A stretch of 64,000 nucleotides of DNA from contig NC_049989.1 of NCBI RefSeq assembly GCF_000003815.2, positions 22,643,571-22,707,570 on the forward strand, read 5' to 3'. Origin of the DNA: Branchiostoma floridae. Taxonomy: Eukaryota; Chordata; Leptocardii; Amphioxiformes; Branchiostomatidae. The notes beneath the pieces are model-generated. The model saw only the letters and a list, made by a program, of their open reading frames with translations. It was not told the DNA's origin and made no database searches. The first letter of the stretch is position 1, and each line of letters begins with the position of its first letter. The position numbers were made by a program, and so were the translations under genes. Positions 24,416 through 35,639 of the stretch are shown here, piece after piece.

Positions 24416-24819
24416 GTGGGATGCAGAATTCGGCAAAAGGGAATACCTGGCCAGGAGCGCCAGTCCACGGGAAGAGTCTGCCTTTCACCGTAACGAGATT
24501 CCAGATAGTAACGTTAGAGTTAACGGTCAGGTACCGTCACTTACAAACTAAACATTTAGACTATTTTCTGTATCTGTATCTGTATAGCCGGTACGACCGT
24601 GGATGAAAACTACGACAGCCCAACTGCACATCCCCCCTCCAGGACTGCATTGACCTGTGCACTTTCACTGTCGGAATGACACATTTTTGCATCAGGATCC
24701 CGTCGCCATGGTGACGGTAATCCGGCCCAGCTTATATTGATCCGCAATGCACCTGTCTGAGGGAACATTAGTGCTCTCCCGCAGCTCCAAGCAGATGTAA
24801 GGGGCTTAGTACCATGGTT

Positions 24820-25705
24820 TCCGTCTGCCCAGCCTTCCCGTTTCCATTCCGCGCCATGGTTTCCCGTCTGCCCGGCCGGCCCGTTTCCATTCCGCTTCAT
24901 GGTTTCCCGTCTGCCCAGCATTCCCGTTTCCATTCCGCTTCATGGTTTCCCGTCTGCCCGGCCCATTTCCATTCCGCGCCATGGTTTCCCGTCTGCCCAG
25001 CCTTCCCGTTTCCATTCCGCGCCATGGTTTCCCGTCTGCCCGGCGAGCCCGTTTCCATTCCGCGCCATGGTTTCCCGTCTGCCCAGCCTTCCCGTTTCCA
25101 TTCCGCGCCATGGTTTCCCGTCTGCCCGGCATTCCCGTTTCCATTCCGCGCCATGGTTTCCCGTCTGCCCGGCCGGCCCGTTTCCATTCCGCGCCATGGT
25201 TTCCCGTCTGCCCGGCCCGTTTCCATTCCGCGCCATGGTTTCCCGTCTGCCCGGCCGGCCCGTTTCCATTCCGCGCCATGGTTTCCCGTCTGCCCAGCCT
25301 TCCCGTTTCCATTCCGCGCCATGTTTCCCGTCTGCCCAGCATTCCCGTTTCCATTCCGCGCCATGGTTTCCCGTCTGCCCAGCCTTCCCGTTTCCATTCC
25401 GCGCCATGGTTTCCCGTCTGCCCAGCCTTCCCGTTTCCATCCCGCGCCATGGTTTCCCGTCTGCCCGGCCCGTTTCCATTCCGCGCCATGGTTTCCCGTC
25501 TGCCCATCCGGCCCGTTTCCATTCCGCGCCATGGTTTCCCGTCTGCCCGGCCGGCCCGTTTCCATTCCGCGCCATGTTTCCCGTCTGCCCAGCATTCCCG
25601 TTTCCATTCCGCGCCATGGTTTCCCGTCTGCCCGGCCCGATTCCATTCCGCGCCATGGTTTCCCGTCTGCCCGGCCCGTTTCCATTCCGCGCCATGGTTT
25701 CCCGT
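24820..25705. repeat. 39/43-bp minisatellite, about 22 copies
   Basis: The core is CCATGGTTTCCCGTCTGCCC. A variable insert AGCCTTCCCG, AGCATTCCCG or GGCCGGCCCG separates it from GTTTCCATTCCGCG. Two unit lengths (39 and 43) are mixed. Confidence 0.95.
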
Positions 25706-26600
25706 CTGCCCGTTTTTTTTATTCCATGGCTGGTTTCCCGTCTGCCCGTGTTTTATTCCATGACTGGTTTCCCGTCTGCCCGTTTTTATTCCATGACTGG
25801 TTTCCCGTCTGCCCGTGTTTTATTCCATGGCTGGTTTCCCGTCTGCCCGTTTTTATTCCATGGCTGGTTTCCCGTCTGCCCGTTTTTATTCCATGACTGG
25901 TTTCCCGTCTGCCCGTGTTTTATTCCATGGCTGGTTTTCCGTCTGCCCGTTTTTTTATTCCATGGCTGGTTTTCCGTCTGCCCGTGTTTTATTCCATGGC
26001 TGGTTTTCCGTCTGCCCGTGTTTTATTCCATGGCTGGTTTTCCGTCTGCCCGTTTTTTATTCCATGGCTGGTTTTCCGTCTGCCCGTTTTTTTATTCCAT
26101 GGCTGGTTTCCCGTCTGCCCGTGTTTTATTCCATGGCTGGTTTTCCGTCTGCCCGTGTTTTATTCCATGGCTGGTTTTCCGTCTGCCCGTGTTTTATTCC
26201 ATGGCTGGTTTCCCGTCTGCCCGTGTTTTATTCCATGGCTGGTTTTCCGTCTGCCCGTTTTTTTATTCCATGGCTGGTTTCCCGTCTGCCCGTGTTTTAT
26301 TCCATGGCTGGTTTCCCGTCTGCCCGTGTTTTATTCCATGGCTGGTTTTCCGTCTGCCCGTTTTTTTATTCCATGGCTGGTTTTCCGTCTGCCCGTGTTT
26401 TATTCCATGGCTGGTTTTCCGTCTGCCCGTGTTTTATTCCATGGCTGGTTTTCCGTCTGCCCGTGTTTTATTCCATGGCTGGTTTTCCGTCTGCCCGTGT
26501 TTTATTCCATGGCTGGTTTTCCGTCTGCCCGTGTTTTATTCCATGGCTGGTTTCCCGTCTGCCCGTGTTTTATTCCATGGCTGGTTTCCCGTCTGCCCCT
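25706..26600. repeat. 34-bp minisatellite, about 26 copies, derived from the array on its left
   Basis: The core is CCATGGCTGGTTTTCCGTCT. It shares TTTCCCGTCTGCCCG with the left array but has GTTTTATT in place of the GC-rich insert. Early copies read GACTGGTTTCCC, later ones mostly GGCTGGTTTTCC. Confidence 0.95.
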
Positions 26601-26970
26601 GACACCAGCGCTCCCACCTATTGATTTCCCCCATTAATGCCACCCCGGGATAGTTAATGGCCCGCCCCGAGGGACAGCCCGTTTATGGCGACCTGACGCC
26701 GGCTGTCGCGCTCCCCACACAAAACAGGCTTTTCTCGCAGACGCCTGTCGCTTTCGGAATCCGCCAACGCGCGGCCGGCATCTCAAGCTGCTCGCTCCCG
26801 CCACACGAGATTTGCAGCGGGCCACAATAAGGCTGACTACAGTCTGCCTGCATATCACGTACCAAGGATTAACCATAGGAAGGAATTGTAAAGCGTTTGA
26901 ATGAGATACAAATAACTAACCTCAGTAAGCATACAATAAACATTGAACCAAGGATGTTATGAAACACCCT
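26601..26970. other. Low-repeat DNA up to the gap
   Basis: GC-rich to about 26820. Nothing recognised. Confidence 0.5.
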
Positions 26971-27388
26971 NNNNNNNNNNNNNNNNNNNNNNNNNNNNNN
27001 NNNNNNNNNNNNNNNNNNNNNNNNNNNNNNNNNNNNNNNNNNNNNNNNNNNNNNNNNNNNNNNNNNNNNNNNNNNNNNNNNNNNNNNNNNNNNNNNNNNN
27101 NNNNNNNNNNNNNNNNNNNNNNNNNNNNNNNNNNNNNNNNNNNNNNNNNNNNNNNNNNNNNNNNNNNNNNNNNNNNNNNNNNNNNNNNNNNNNNNNNNNN
27201 NNNNNNNNNNNNNNNNNNNNNNNNNNNNNNNNNNNNNNNNNNNNNNNNNNNNNNNNNNNNNNNNNNNNNNNNNNNNNNNNNNNNNNNNNNNNNNNNNNNN
27301 NNNNNNNNNNNNNNNNNNNNNNNNNNNNNNNNNNNNNNNNNNNNNNNNNNNNNNNNNNNNNNNNNNNNNNNNNNNNNNNNNNNNNNNN
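26971..27388. other. Assembly gap (418 N)
   Basis: 418 N. The right flank is a minisatellite, a likely cause of the assembly break. Confidence 0.99.
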
Positions 27389-27570
27389 AGAGTGAAAGTG
27401 TCAGAACATGACTGCACCTGAAGAGTGAAAGTGGCTTAACATGACTGCACCTGAAGAGTGAAAGTGCCAGAACATGACTGCACCTGAAGAGTGAAAGTGC
27501 CAGAACATGACTGCACCTGAAGAGTGAAAGTGTCAGAACATGACTGCACCTGAAGAGTGAAAGTGACATT
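27389..27570. repeat. 33-34 bp minisatellite, at least 5 copies, truncated by the gap
   Basis: The core is ACATGACTGCACCTGAAGAG followed by TGAAAGTG. It probably continues into the N run. Confidence 0.9.
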
Positions 27571-27844
27571 TCTGCGCAACATGTTTGCTGGGAGAAACAA
27601 AGGCGGGAACCGTCAAACAACCGTGTTGACAATCTTCTCGCTGATTGGCGCATCGAGCTGCCAGCTCGTCCCCAGGGTAGTCAGCTATCCCCTTTACACA
27701 CGTCACAAGTCCCCTTCACACAAGTCCCCATCACACACGTCACACCTTTCCCGAACCCTGCCATCGATTCCCGGAAGAACGTGCTCCGGTCACAAGTCGC
27801 TGTCGACACGGCCGACATCGATTCCTGGTAACCCGAGACTCGAC

Positions 27845-28030
27845 TCAACACGGAAACATTTCGGCCGATGTCGGGCTGTAGTCAGCACGGAAACGTTCCG
27901 GCCGCTGTCGGGCCACTGTCGGACTGTAGACAGCACGGAAACGTTCTGGCCGATGTCGGGCCGATGTTGGGCTGTAATCAACAAGGAAACGTTCTGGCCG
28001 ATGTCCGGCCCATGTCGGCCCGATGTCGGC
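27845..28030. repeat. Minisatellite, about 48-50 bp, 4 copies
   Basis: The core is CACGGAAACGTTCTGGCCGA followed by TGTCGGGC words. Confidence 0.8.
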
Positions 28031-28159
28031 TGACCATGTCGGATTAACGACCGCCGGCGGCACCCGACTGAGTAAGACTATGGAACAGCAGCTGTGACGT
28101 CACAAACGTTCGCTAAACAGTTCTTAGCGCACATTATGGCATGAATGGCAAGCCGGCTA

Positions 28160-28270
28160 GATTGTGAATGTTTTTATATACATGTATGTTTGTGGTGTAT
28201 CTGTTCGAACCCTGGAAGACTAGCCCTACGGGCTAAAGGGTATCTTAACAAGGAATAAAGGAAGGCGGTA
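28160..28270 (+). mobile_element. Probable LINE or SINE 3' tail with hairpin
   Basis: AGCCCTACGGGCT (28225-28237) is a short perfect hairpin, followed by AAAGGG, AATAAA and GGAAGG words. LINE tails of the CR1/L2 type end with a hairpin and short repeats. No coding part is seen. Confidence 0.3.
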
Positions 28271-28740
28271 TGGTCACGTGCGGCCAACCTGCCGTCCGCA
28301 TGCGCAGGTTTGATTAGTATTGATCCGATGTGACGTGTGCTGTGACGTGCACTGGTCCCGCCGGCTGTGCGGCTGTAGGTGTCATGTTTCATTACCATGG
28401 TGACGTGACAGAACAGACCAGGAAGGTATTTTCCTGGAAGGTATCTACAGTCCAAACGCGCGTCTTTATATGTACTAAACTTTATTTTCCCGGAACATTC
28501 CGGGCGGACACGTTTTACTGGATAAGGAACTGTATCAATATTTTCCGGGAAAACCCTTTCAAAAGAGACCGCTACAAAAGAGACCGCGGCAATGTATCAA
28601 TATTTGCAGGGAAAACCCCTTCACAGCCACACTTTGCGTTACACAAGTGGGAATGTATCAATATTTTCAAAAAAACAAAACAAAAATTGTCTAACAGCCA
28701 CACGGTTTGCTGTAACAGTTAGAGGTTACTTTCCGGGCAT
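28271..28740. other. Low-repeat DNA
   Basis: Diverged words TGTATCAATATTTTC recur three times at 28525-28670. No gene was seen. Confidence 0.45.
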
Positions 28741-28744
28741 GTTT

Positions 28745-28950
28745 GGCGATAGTTCCCCCGATATCCATGTCCTTGGTGAGACTGTTCCCGATAGTTCCCC
28801 CGATATCCGTGTTCTTGGTGAGACTGTTCCCGATAGTTCCCCCGATATCCGTGTCCTTGGTCAGACTGTTCCCGATAGTTCCCCCGATATCCGTGTCCTT
28901 GGTCAGACTGTTCCCGATAGTTACCCCGATATCCATGTCTTTGGTCAGAC
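28745..28950. repeat. 42-bp minisatellite, 5 copies
   Basis: The core is GATAGTTCCCCCGATATCCG followed by TGTCCTTGGT. The period is a multiple of three, hence open frames on both strands. Confidence 0.9.
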
Positions 28951-29309
28951 GGGCCGGTTGAGCGGCTCTCCCGCCGCGGGCAGCGCTACAGACAGATCAA
29001 TGCTTCTCTGTTCCAACCCGAGCCTCGCGGCTGACTCCAATTCACCTCGCTAATGCACTCGCCAACAAACCCTTGAACAAACTTCACGCTTCCGTGCGCA
29101 TCCCTGCCTAAGCTACAGAAATATCGCGCGGCGAGAGGGGATTCCGCCCCGGCTCTATACATTAGGCGCAGTTATTAGTGATTCCTGGTGCTCGGCATTT
29201 CTCAGGCAATCCCAACTCCGCGGCTACGGACCGCCGCATCATCCGCCACGCTGCTTCTTTTTTTCTGCACAATCAATCATCCCCTTCAGCTTCGGCGCGC
29301 TTCTCTGAC

Positions 29310-29560
29310 TTTTAGTGTGTTTCTTACCAAATCATGTACTTCAGCATCGCTGCGCTTCTCTGCCTTCCTGTGTGTTTCTTACCACATCATGTACTTCACC
29401 ATCGCTGTGCCTCTCTGCCTTCCTGTGTGTTCCTTACCAAATCATGTACTTCAGCATCGCTGCGCTTCTCTGCCTTCCTGTGTGTTCCTTACCAAATCAC
29501 GTACTTCACCATCGCTGCGCTTCTCTGCCTTTCTGTGTGTTCCTTACCAAATAATGTCTT
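29310..29560. repeat. 55-bp minisatellite, about 5 copies
   Basis: The core is ACCAAATCATGTACTTCAGC, with CGCTGCGCTTCTCTGCCTT following. Copies at 29327 and 29437 are two periods apart. Confidence 0.9.
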
Positions 29561-29685
29561 GAGCCCGGCTGCGCGTTTTCCCAACTTCCTTGCCGATCGG
29601 CTAGCTGGGTGGCGAAACGGGAGAGCGGGATTTGGGGTGTTACTAGTGTGGTTGGTTGATAAGCGTAAAATCATCCTGTCACTTT

Positions 29686-29755
29686 CTCATCATGTTACTT
29701 TCTCATCATGTTACTTTCTCATCATGTTACTTTCTCATCATGTTACTTTCTCAGG
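29686..29755. repeat. 16-bp minisatellite, 4-5 copies
   Basis: The unit is ACTTTCTCATCATGTT. Confidence 0.9.
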
Positions 29756-29924
29756 CGTGTGGGAACGAAGGGTGCGGCGCCTGCGCTGAGCGGCGTGTAG
29801 ATACTTGATACCAGATACACACCAGGTTGCTACAGGCAAAATGTTACATTTTCACCGGTTCATGATTTTTGCCTTTTCTACAGATGACGTCAGGAGACTG
29901 GTACCTCCCCAAAAGTCACCTCTA

Positions 29925-30205
29925 TCAGCCTGTGATTGGTCTGCCTCGGACAGCAGGCACCTGCCCTGTGATTGGTCGGCCTCGGACAGCAGGCACCTGC
30001 CCTGTGATTGGTCGGCCTCGGACAGCAGGCACCTGCCCTGTGATTGGTCGGCCTCGGACAGCAGGCACCTGCCCTGTGATTGGTCGGCCTCAGACAGCAG
30101 GCACCTGCCCTGTGATTGGTCAGCCTCGGACAGCAGGCATCTGCCCTGTGATTGGTCAGCCCAGGACAGCAGGCACCTGCCCTGTGATTGGTCGGCCTGG
30201 GCGAT
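29925..30205. repeat. 36-bp minisatellite, about 8 copies, each with a CCAAT box
   Basis: The core is CTGTGATTGGTCGGCCT, then a CAGCAGGCACCTGCC near-palindrome. Each unit contains ATTGG, the complement of the NF-Y core CCAAT. Period 36 makes long false open frames. Confidence 0.9.
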
Positions 30206-30239
30206 GAGCGAGGTGTCAATCATCAGAACTCTCATCACG

Positions 30240-31010
30240 TGACGTAATTTATACGGGAAATTATGAAATTATGCTATAACCACGCGATTCCGTAGACATG
30301 GTCTCTACATGCACGATTCTGCTATAACCACGTGATACCGTCAGAGAGACATGGTTCTCTTAAGAAATCTTTCACATATAGAGCAACATCCAAATGAAAC
30401 CAACTGGCACGAGTTACAAACTGTGAGTACATCCAAGATGCTTGGACAGCAGCTAATGAAACACATTCGAAGCTCTGCTAATGATAACTTTGAGGCGTTT
30501 TTTAATGATATTTTGAATGACATGTTATGTGTTGTGTGTGTGATGTGTAATTATTACTCCTGGAGGACTAGATAACTAGATATTGCAGACTGTGATAAGC
30601 TGTCAACAACTAAAGGAGTCAATAAACAACAAACCAGCATGGGCCCGTGCTTAACTATGTCTGATAACAGGCTTCATGGCTGATATTCCGTTGGCAAAGG
30701 TGTACCCATATCAGAGCAATACAGCAAAGAGCTGGTCCAGACGTTGTGGAACACCACGCTTTGATAACTGTGTAAGTTAGAATGTACATTGTGTGAGTTT
30801 GTTTACGTGCTCGGCAATCGTGCATGGTACAAAAGGCACGGCAAAAACACTGCCAGGCTACAGTGCAACTCGCACACCAAACTTCTATAGATAACAGTGT
30901 ATGTGTTACATTATTGTCATGCATAGATATTTGGGTCTCGGTTTTGTCAAGTACAAACAAATTGGCCCATGCAGATGGATATCGGGGTTGGACATGATGA
31001 TAGTACAATA
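30240..31010. other. Low-repeat DNA
   Basis: No gene recognised. An ACCACGCGATTCCGTAGACA-like word occurs twice near 30280 and 30330. Confidence 0.45.
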
Positions 31011-31019
31011 AAAACTGAC

Positions 31020-31186
31020 AGTAGTAGTAGTAGTAGTAGTAGTAGAGTGGTACTGTTATTAATACTAGTAGTAGTCGTAGTAGCAGTAGTAGTAGTAGTA
31101 GTAGTAGAAGTAGAAGTAGTAGTAGTCGTAGTCGTCGTCGTCGTCGTCGTCGTCGTCGTAGTAGTAGTAGTAGTAGTAGTAGAAGT

Positions 31187-31218
<32 letters not shown>

Positions 31219-31222
31219 AAGT
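31020..31222. repeat. Trinucleotide repeat block (AGT, CGT and AGC runs)
   Basis: An AGT run, then interrupted AGT/CGT, a pure CGT run at about 31128-31160, AGT again and an AGC run near 31188-31205. Open frames here are homopolymeric artefacts. Confidence 0.95.
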
Positions 31223-31244
31223 GTGGCAGTAGGTGTAATAGATG

Positions 31245-32035
31245 AGGGAATTATAATTCCCGCCACTCCGCGGATACGACACGTTATAATTTCCGCCACT
31301 CCGCGGATACGACACGTTATAATTCCCGCCACTCCGCGGATACGAAACGTTATAATTCCCGCCACTCCGCCTGATACGGAACGTCATAATTCCCGCCACT
31401 CCGCCTGACACGGAACGTTATAATTCCCGCCACTCCGCATGATACGGAACGTTATAATTCCCGCCACTCCGCGGATACAACACGTTATAATTCCCGCCAC
31501 TCCGCGGATACAACACGTTATAATTCCCGCCACTCCGCGGAAACGGAACGCCATAATTCCCGCCACTCCGCGGATACGGAACGTTATAATTCCCGCCACT
31601 CTACCTGATACAACACGTTATAATTCCCGCCACTCCGCGGATACGGAACGTTATAATTCCCGCCACTCCGCATGATACAACACGTTATAATTCCCGCCAC
31701 TCCGCGGATACAACACGTTATAATTCCCGCCACTCCGCGGATACAACACGTTATAATTCCCGCCACTCCGCGGATAGAACACGTTATAATTCCCGCCACT
31801 CCGCCTGATACGGAACGCCATAAATCCCGCCACTCCGCAGATACGGAACGTTATAATTCCCGCCACTCCGCGGATACGGAACGTTATAATTCCCGCCACT
31901 CCGCGGATACGACACGTTATAATTCCCGCCACTCCGCGGATAGGACACGTTATAATTCCCGCCACTCCGCGGATACAACACGTTATAATTCCCGCCACTC
32001 CGCGGATAGGACACGTCATAATTCCCGCCATTCCC
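31245..32035. repeat. 33-bp minisatellite, about 24 copies, each with an E2F-like site
   Basis: The core is ATTCCCGCCACTCCGC, with ACGTTATA between. Variants alternate GGATACGACA, GGATACAACA, TGATACGGAA and others. Every unit carries TTCCCGCC. Period 33 keeps frames open. Confidence 0.95.
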
Positions 32036-32039
32036 TCCG

Positions 32040-32640
32040 TCCTGCAGATTAACGTGACCTTGACGCGTCTCATTCCGCCTTTGCGATAAACTTGACCCCG
32101 AGGACCACCCGCGGCCTTGGGCGGTCACGTGATGGTTGCAAGAGAGACGTGACGCGTTATGCTGATTCTGTTCCGGGAATCCAGACATGTCCATCCGTGA
32201 CGTCACCGCTGTTCCGGGAATCCAAGGAAGTCCATCCGTGACGTCACCGCTGTTCTCCTTTGAAGAATGACTTCGATAGCGAGATATCTGTCTTTAGATG
32301 TAGATATATTCAATAGTCTTTTCATCATTTTCTTTCTCGCATGCTTGATTTTTCTTTCCTTTTAATTATTTTGTTTCACCTGCCCTTAAATAAATCTCAT
32401 ATGATGACAAACCGATACATTGTGCGGAGTATAGGTTCGTCACGTGACAGTAGAGGAAGGGGTTAGAGGTCATGACGGTTGAGAGGCGGCGGAACAAAGA
32501 GCGGCTTGTGTGGGGCGTTCCTGTGTTTCAGGTGTCAGGGCGATATGTTTGACCTGAAACTGGATATCTGCAGGTCGGCCTCACCTGCTGAAACACGCAG
32601 GTAAGGACGTGCGTCTCACCTGGTGGGCAGGTAAGACCCC
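32040..32640. other. Low-repeat DNA with paired TTCCGGGAATCC/CGTGACGTCACC words
   Basis: A roughly 41-bp duplication at 32167-32250 carries TTCCGGGAATCCA and GTCCATCCGTGACGTCACCG twice. No gene was seen. Confidence 0.5.
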
Positions 32641-32650
32641 ATTCCACCAG

Positions 32651-32830
32651 ACGGCGATCGCGCCGCGACCTTCCTGCGACCTAAGTTGGGTTTGGGTGAC
32701 CCTTGACTTTATCATCGAAATATCAAAATATGCAAAATATGTGACTGATATGACAACAAAACAGTCAGAGTCTTATCTATGACATTCGTTCTTCGCTCTG
32801 CCCAATTTCTGGTCGCATCGCGATCGCGGC
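32651..32830. mobile_element. Possible MITE with GC-rich inverted ends
   Basis: The stretch at 32652-32670 (GGCGATCGCGCCGCGACC) pairs with 32811-32829 in inverted orientation, 16 of 19 bases. The 140 bp between them are AT-rich. No target duplication was identified. Confidence 0.3.
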
Positions 32831-32846
32831 GGGTCGCGCCGAGGTC

Positions 32847-33028
32847 CAAGCAGAGGTTTCGCTCTAACGTTTTTGTTTACTTTTGTTAAGCTTTTTATCG
32901 GGCTTTCTATCTTGTACCGTTTTCTTTGGCCGCGAGATATTGAACATTGGTACAAAATAGAAAGCTTGATAAAAACGCCTAGCAAAAGTAAAAAAGAAAG
33001 GAAGCTTGCGCGTTACCTCTGCTTTGAG
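32847..33028. repeat. Imperfect inverted repeat (foldback), about 75-bp arms
   Basis: The left arm 32847-32918 and right arm 32949-33028 pair over words such as TACTTTTG, GCTTTCTAT and TTGTACC, with a loop of about 30 bases. It lies directly beside the preceding GC-rich inverted pair. Confidence 0.55.
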
Positions 33029-33049
33029 ATTAGCTATTATCGGCGGACT

Positions 33050-33940
33050 GATCAGTCTGACTTCCAGCCAATCAGGCATCTTCACAGTCTTTTCTGTAAA
33101 AAGCCTCTCATTTGATTTGACGTTTTCTGTCCGTTCTGTCATTGATATAGCATTTTCTCATCTGCCCTTTTGGGACCAACATCTAATACAAAAATAAACA
33201 CACAAACGCACATCGCATGCACATATACTATAGATACGCACACACGCTCCAACCTTACGCACAATAATGCAAACACACAGGAAAGCGCAACTAAACGCCC
33301 GAACACCTACTTAAGTGACAAAGGAGCGAACTCCGTATGCAGACGGCGGTTCCCGACCCAATCACAAGTTCCGTTACCATGGCGACCGTTATGAGAGCGT
33401 GACGTCACGAGGTGAGACAACAGTGGTCCTTTGTTCGCGGCTCGTGACCGACAGGAAAGCGGCGGACTTCAGCTGTATTGGGCGCGCTATTGAAATGGCG
33501 GGAAAGACAATAGCTAACTCTTCGTTACGTCATGAGAAGTTTCCAAGGCAACGACCTGAGACTATTTCCTGAGCCGTTAGAATCTCAGGAGAAAAGGCGG
33601 GAAAAGCCAGCGCTGACGTCATAACCTTTAGTAGCTGAATCTTGTACAATCACGCATATCTGTTTTTAGACGTTGCCTCTATACTTACTGAAATTACGTC
33701 ATTCCTGAAGACTCCTTTTTGTAATGAGGCACTTCCACTGGTTGAACTGGGCAATCCTCTATAAGTATAACACATTCCTGTAACTCGTATTCCGGTAATT
33801 CTGAATTTCTTTTCCTTGAACGAACCCTGCCCGAAAATTGCCGGTGACTGTCCGAGCAATATTGGGTTTTTGCGAAGGAGAAGATTCAACGCTTTACTTT
33901 ACTTTACTTTATCTATTTTACCAGGAACGTACAGCTCAGG
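33050..33940. other. Low-repeat DNA with promoter-like words
   Basis: GTTACCATGGCGAC (X-box-like, 33373-33386), GTGACGTCAC (CRE, about 33400) and ATGGCGGGAAAG (E2F-like, 33496) cluster here. No coding exon could be supported. Confidence 0.35.
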
Positions 33941-33944
33941 TCAG

Positions 33945-34455
33945 AATAGAACTTCAGTTTCCTGGAAGATTTGACGTAAGTCCTAAACTTGTAGCCCAGT
34001 TTCCTGGAAGATGTGATGTAAGTTCTAAACTTGTGGGACAGTTTCCTGGAAGATTTGACGTTAGTCCTAAACTTGTTGCCCAGTTTCCTGGAAGATATGA
34101 CGTTTGTCCTAAACTTGTAGCCCAGTTTCCTAGAAGATTTGACCTTAGTCCTTAACTTGTGGGACAGTTTTCTGGAAGATTTGACGTTAGTCCTAAACTT
34201 GTTGCCCAGTTTCCTGGAAGATATGACGTTTGTCCTAAACTTGTAGCCCAGTTTCCTAGAAGATTTGACCTTAGTCCTTAACTTGTGGGACAGTTTCCTG
34301 GAAGATTTGACGTTAGTCCTAAACTTGTTGCCCAGTTTCCTGGAAGATATGACGTTTGTCCTAAACTTGTTGCCCAGTTTCCTGGAAGATTTGATGTTAG
34401 TTCCAAACTTGTGGGACAGTTTCCTGGAGGATTTGACGTTAGTCCCGAAACTTGC
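33945..34455. repeat. 42-bp minisatellite, about 12 copies, each with a STAT-like site
   Basis: The core is CAGTTTCCTGGAAGATTTGA, then CGTTAGTCCTAAACTTGT. TTCCTGGAA fits TTCnnnGAA. A larger unit of several monomers is also repeated (34060-34160 against 34190-34290). Confidence 0.95.
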
Positions 34456-34844
34456 AGCACGTTTTCTGGCTCGCGCTCTATTTCCGGGATACGTAACGGC
34501 CCTCCGATCCTGACCATGATCCTCTCAGGCTGCTCCGTAAAGTCTGGCAGCGGCTGCTCCGCCGAGGTCCGCCGATCATTTCACGTGCAGCGGATCGAAG
34601 AATGGAGTGAATTATGGCATTATGCTGTCCGCCAGATAAGGCTGCAACAATTTCTTGGCCCATAGCTTCTGAGATAGGGACTCCGATAGAGGCTCGGCGG
34701 GCCCGAGTATCATGTCCAGCGCGCGCGGATGTGATGCCGCGCCGGCTGATTACAAATCCCGCGTGAGCGGCACTTCCGCGAGACGTGACGAGAATACGGA
34801 CCGTGCGGGAAACGGCTGCAAGCAGATGGGGAGGAACGCGGGAG

Positions 34845-35100
34845 TTACGGCGGGAAAACCGGAGGGAGTTGTGGCGGGAAAACCGGAGGGAGTTACGGTG
34901 GGAAACCGGAGGGAGTTGTGGCGGGAAAACCGGAGGGAGTTACGGCGGGAAAACCGGAGGGAGTTACGGCGGGAAAACCGGAGGGAGTTACGGCGGGAAA
35001 ACCGGAGGGAGTTACGGCGGGAAAACCGGAGGGAGTTACGGCGGGAAAACCGGAGGGAGTTGTGGCGGGAAAACCGGAGGGAGTTGTGGCGGGAAAACAC
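34845..35100. repeat. 24-bp minisatellite, about 11 copies, each with an E2F-like site
   Basis: The core is GGCGGGAAAACCGGAGGG, with AGTTACG or AGTTGTG between. On the other strand each unit reads TTTTCCCGCC. Confidence 0.95.
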
Positions 35101-35395
35101 GCTGCAGTTATATAATTATGGTGGGACAAACCGGGCCCAGGTAGCTCCAAGCAGATGGGAGAGGGAGAAGAAAATTAACATGACTTATGACGGGAAAACC
35201 GGCACTGGTAGCTCCAAGCAGATAAGAGGAGGGCACAGAAACAGACCATGAGATGCTATGGCGGGACTCATTGGACCCGGGTAGCTCCATCCAATGGGGA
35301 ACTCGCAGGAATTATGGCGGGAAACCTGCAGCAATAATGGCGGGAAAACCAGCAGGAGTTATGGCGGGACGGACCGGGCGGGAAACTCGTAGCAG
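35101..35395. repeat. Degenerate continuation with GGCGGGA and AGCTCCAAGCAGAT words
   Basis: ATGGCGGGA recurs at about 35258, 35314, 35336 and 35360. AGCTCCAAGCAGAT occurs at 35143 and 35210. These look like older, broken units of the array on the left. Confidence 0.55.
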
Positions 35396-35639
35396 ATACA
35401 AGGGGAAAGGAAATGGCGCAACATTCCCTAACTTTTATTTCTAGAATGGTGGTTATTGAGAGAAACTGTAAAGTTAGAATGTTTCAGGCGGTCACGTGGG
35501 CCAGACAAGGAGATAACCACTACAAAATGGAGACACAAACAACAGGGCAGAGAAACGCTCGTTCCTGAGCAGAACCATCCTTCTGTCCCAACTAACCCTG
35601 GTGATGAAGCACACAGCGGCAGTAGCGACCCGTCAAAGG

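Noticed and set aside
24814-26637. Open frames of up to 567 codons on both strands
   Set aside because: They follow the 34/39/43-bp minisatellite. The unit lacks stops in several frames and the peptides are only the translated repeat.
26869-27653. Open frames spanning the N gap
   Set aside because: Mostly unknown bases; not evidence of coding.
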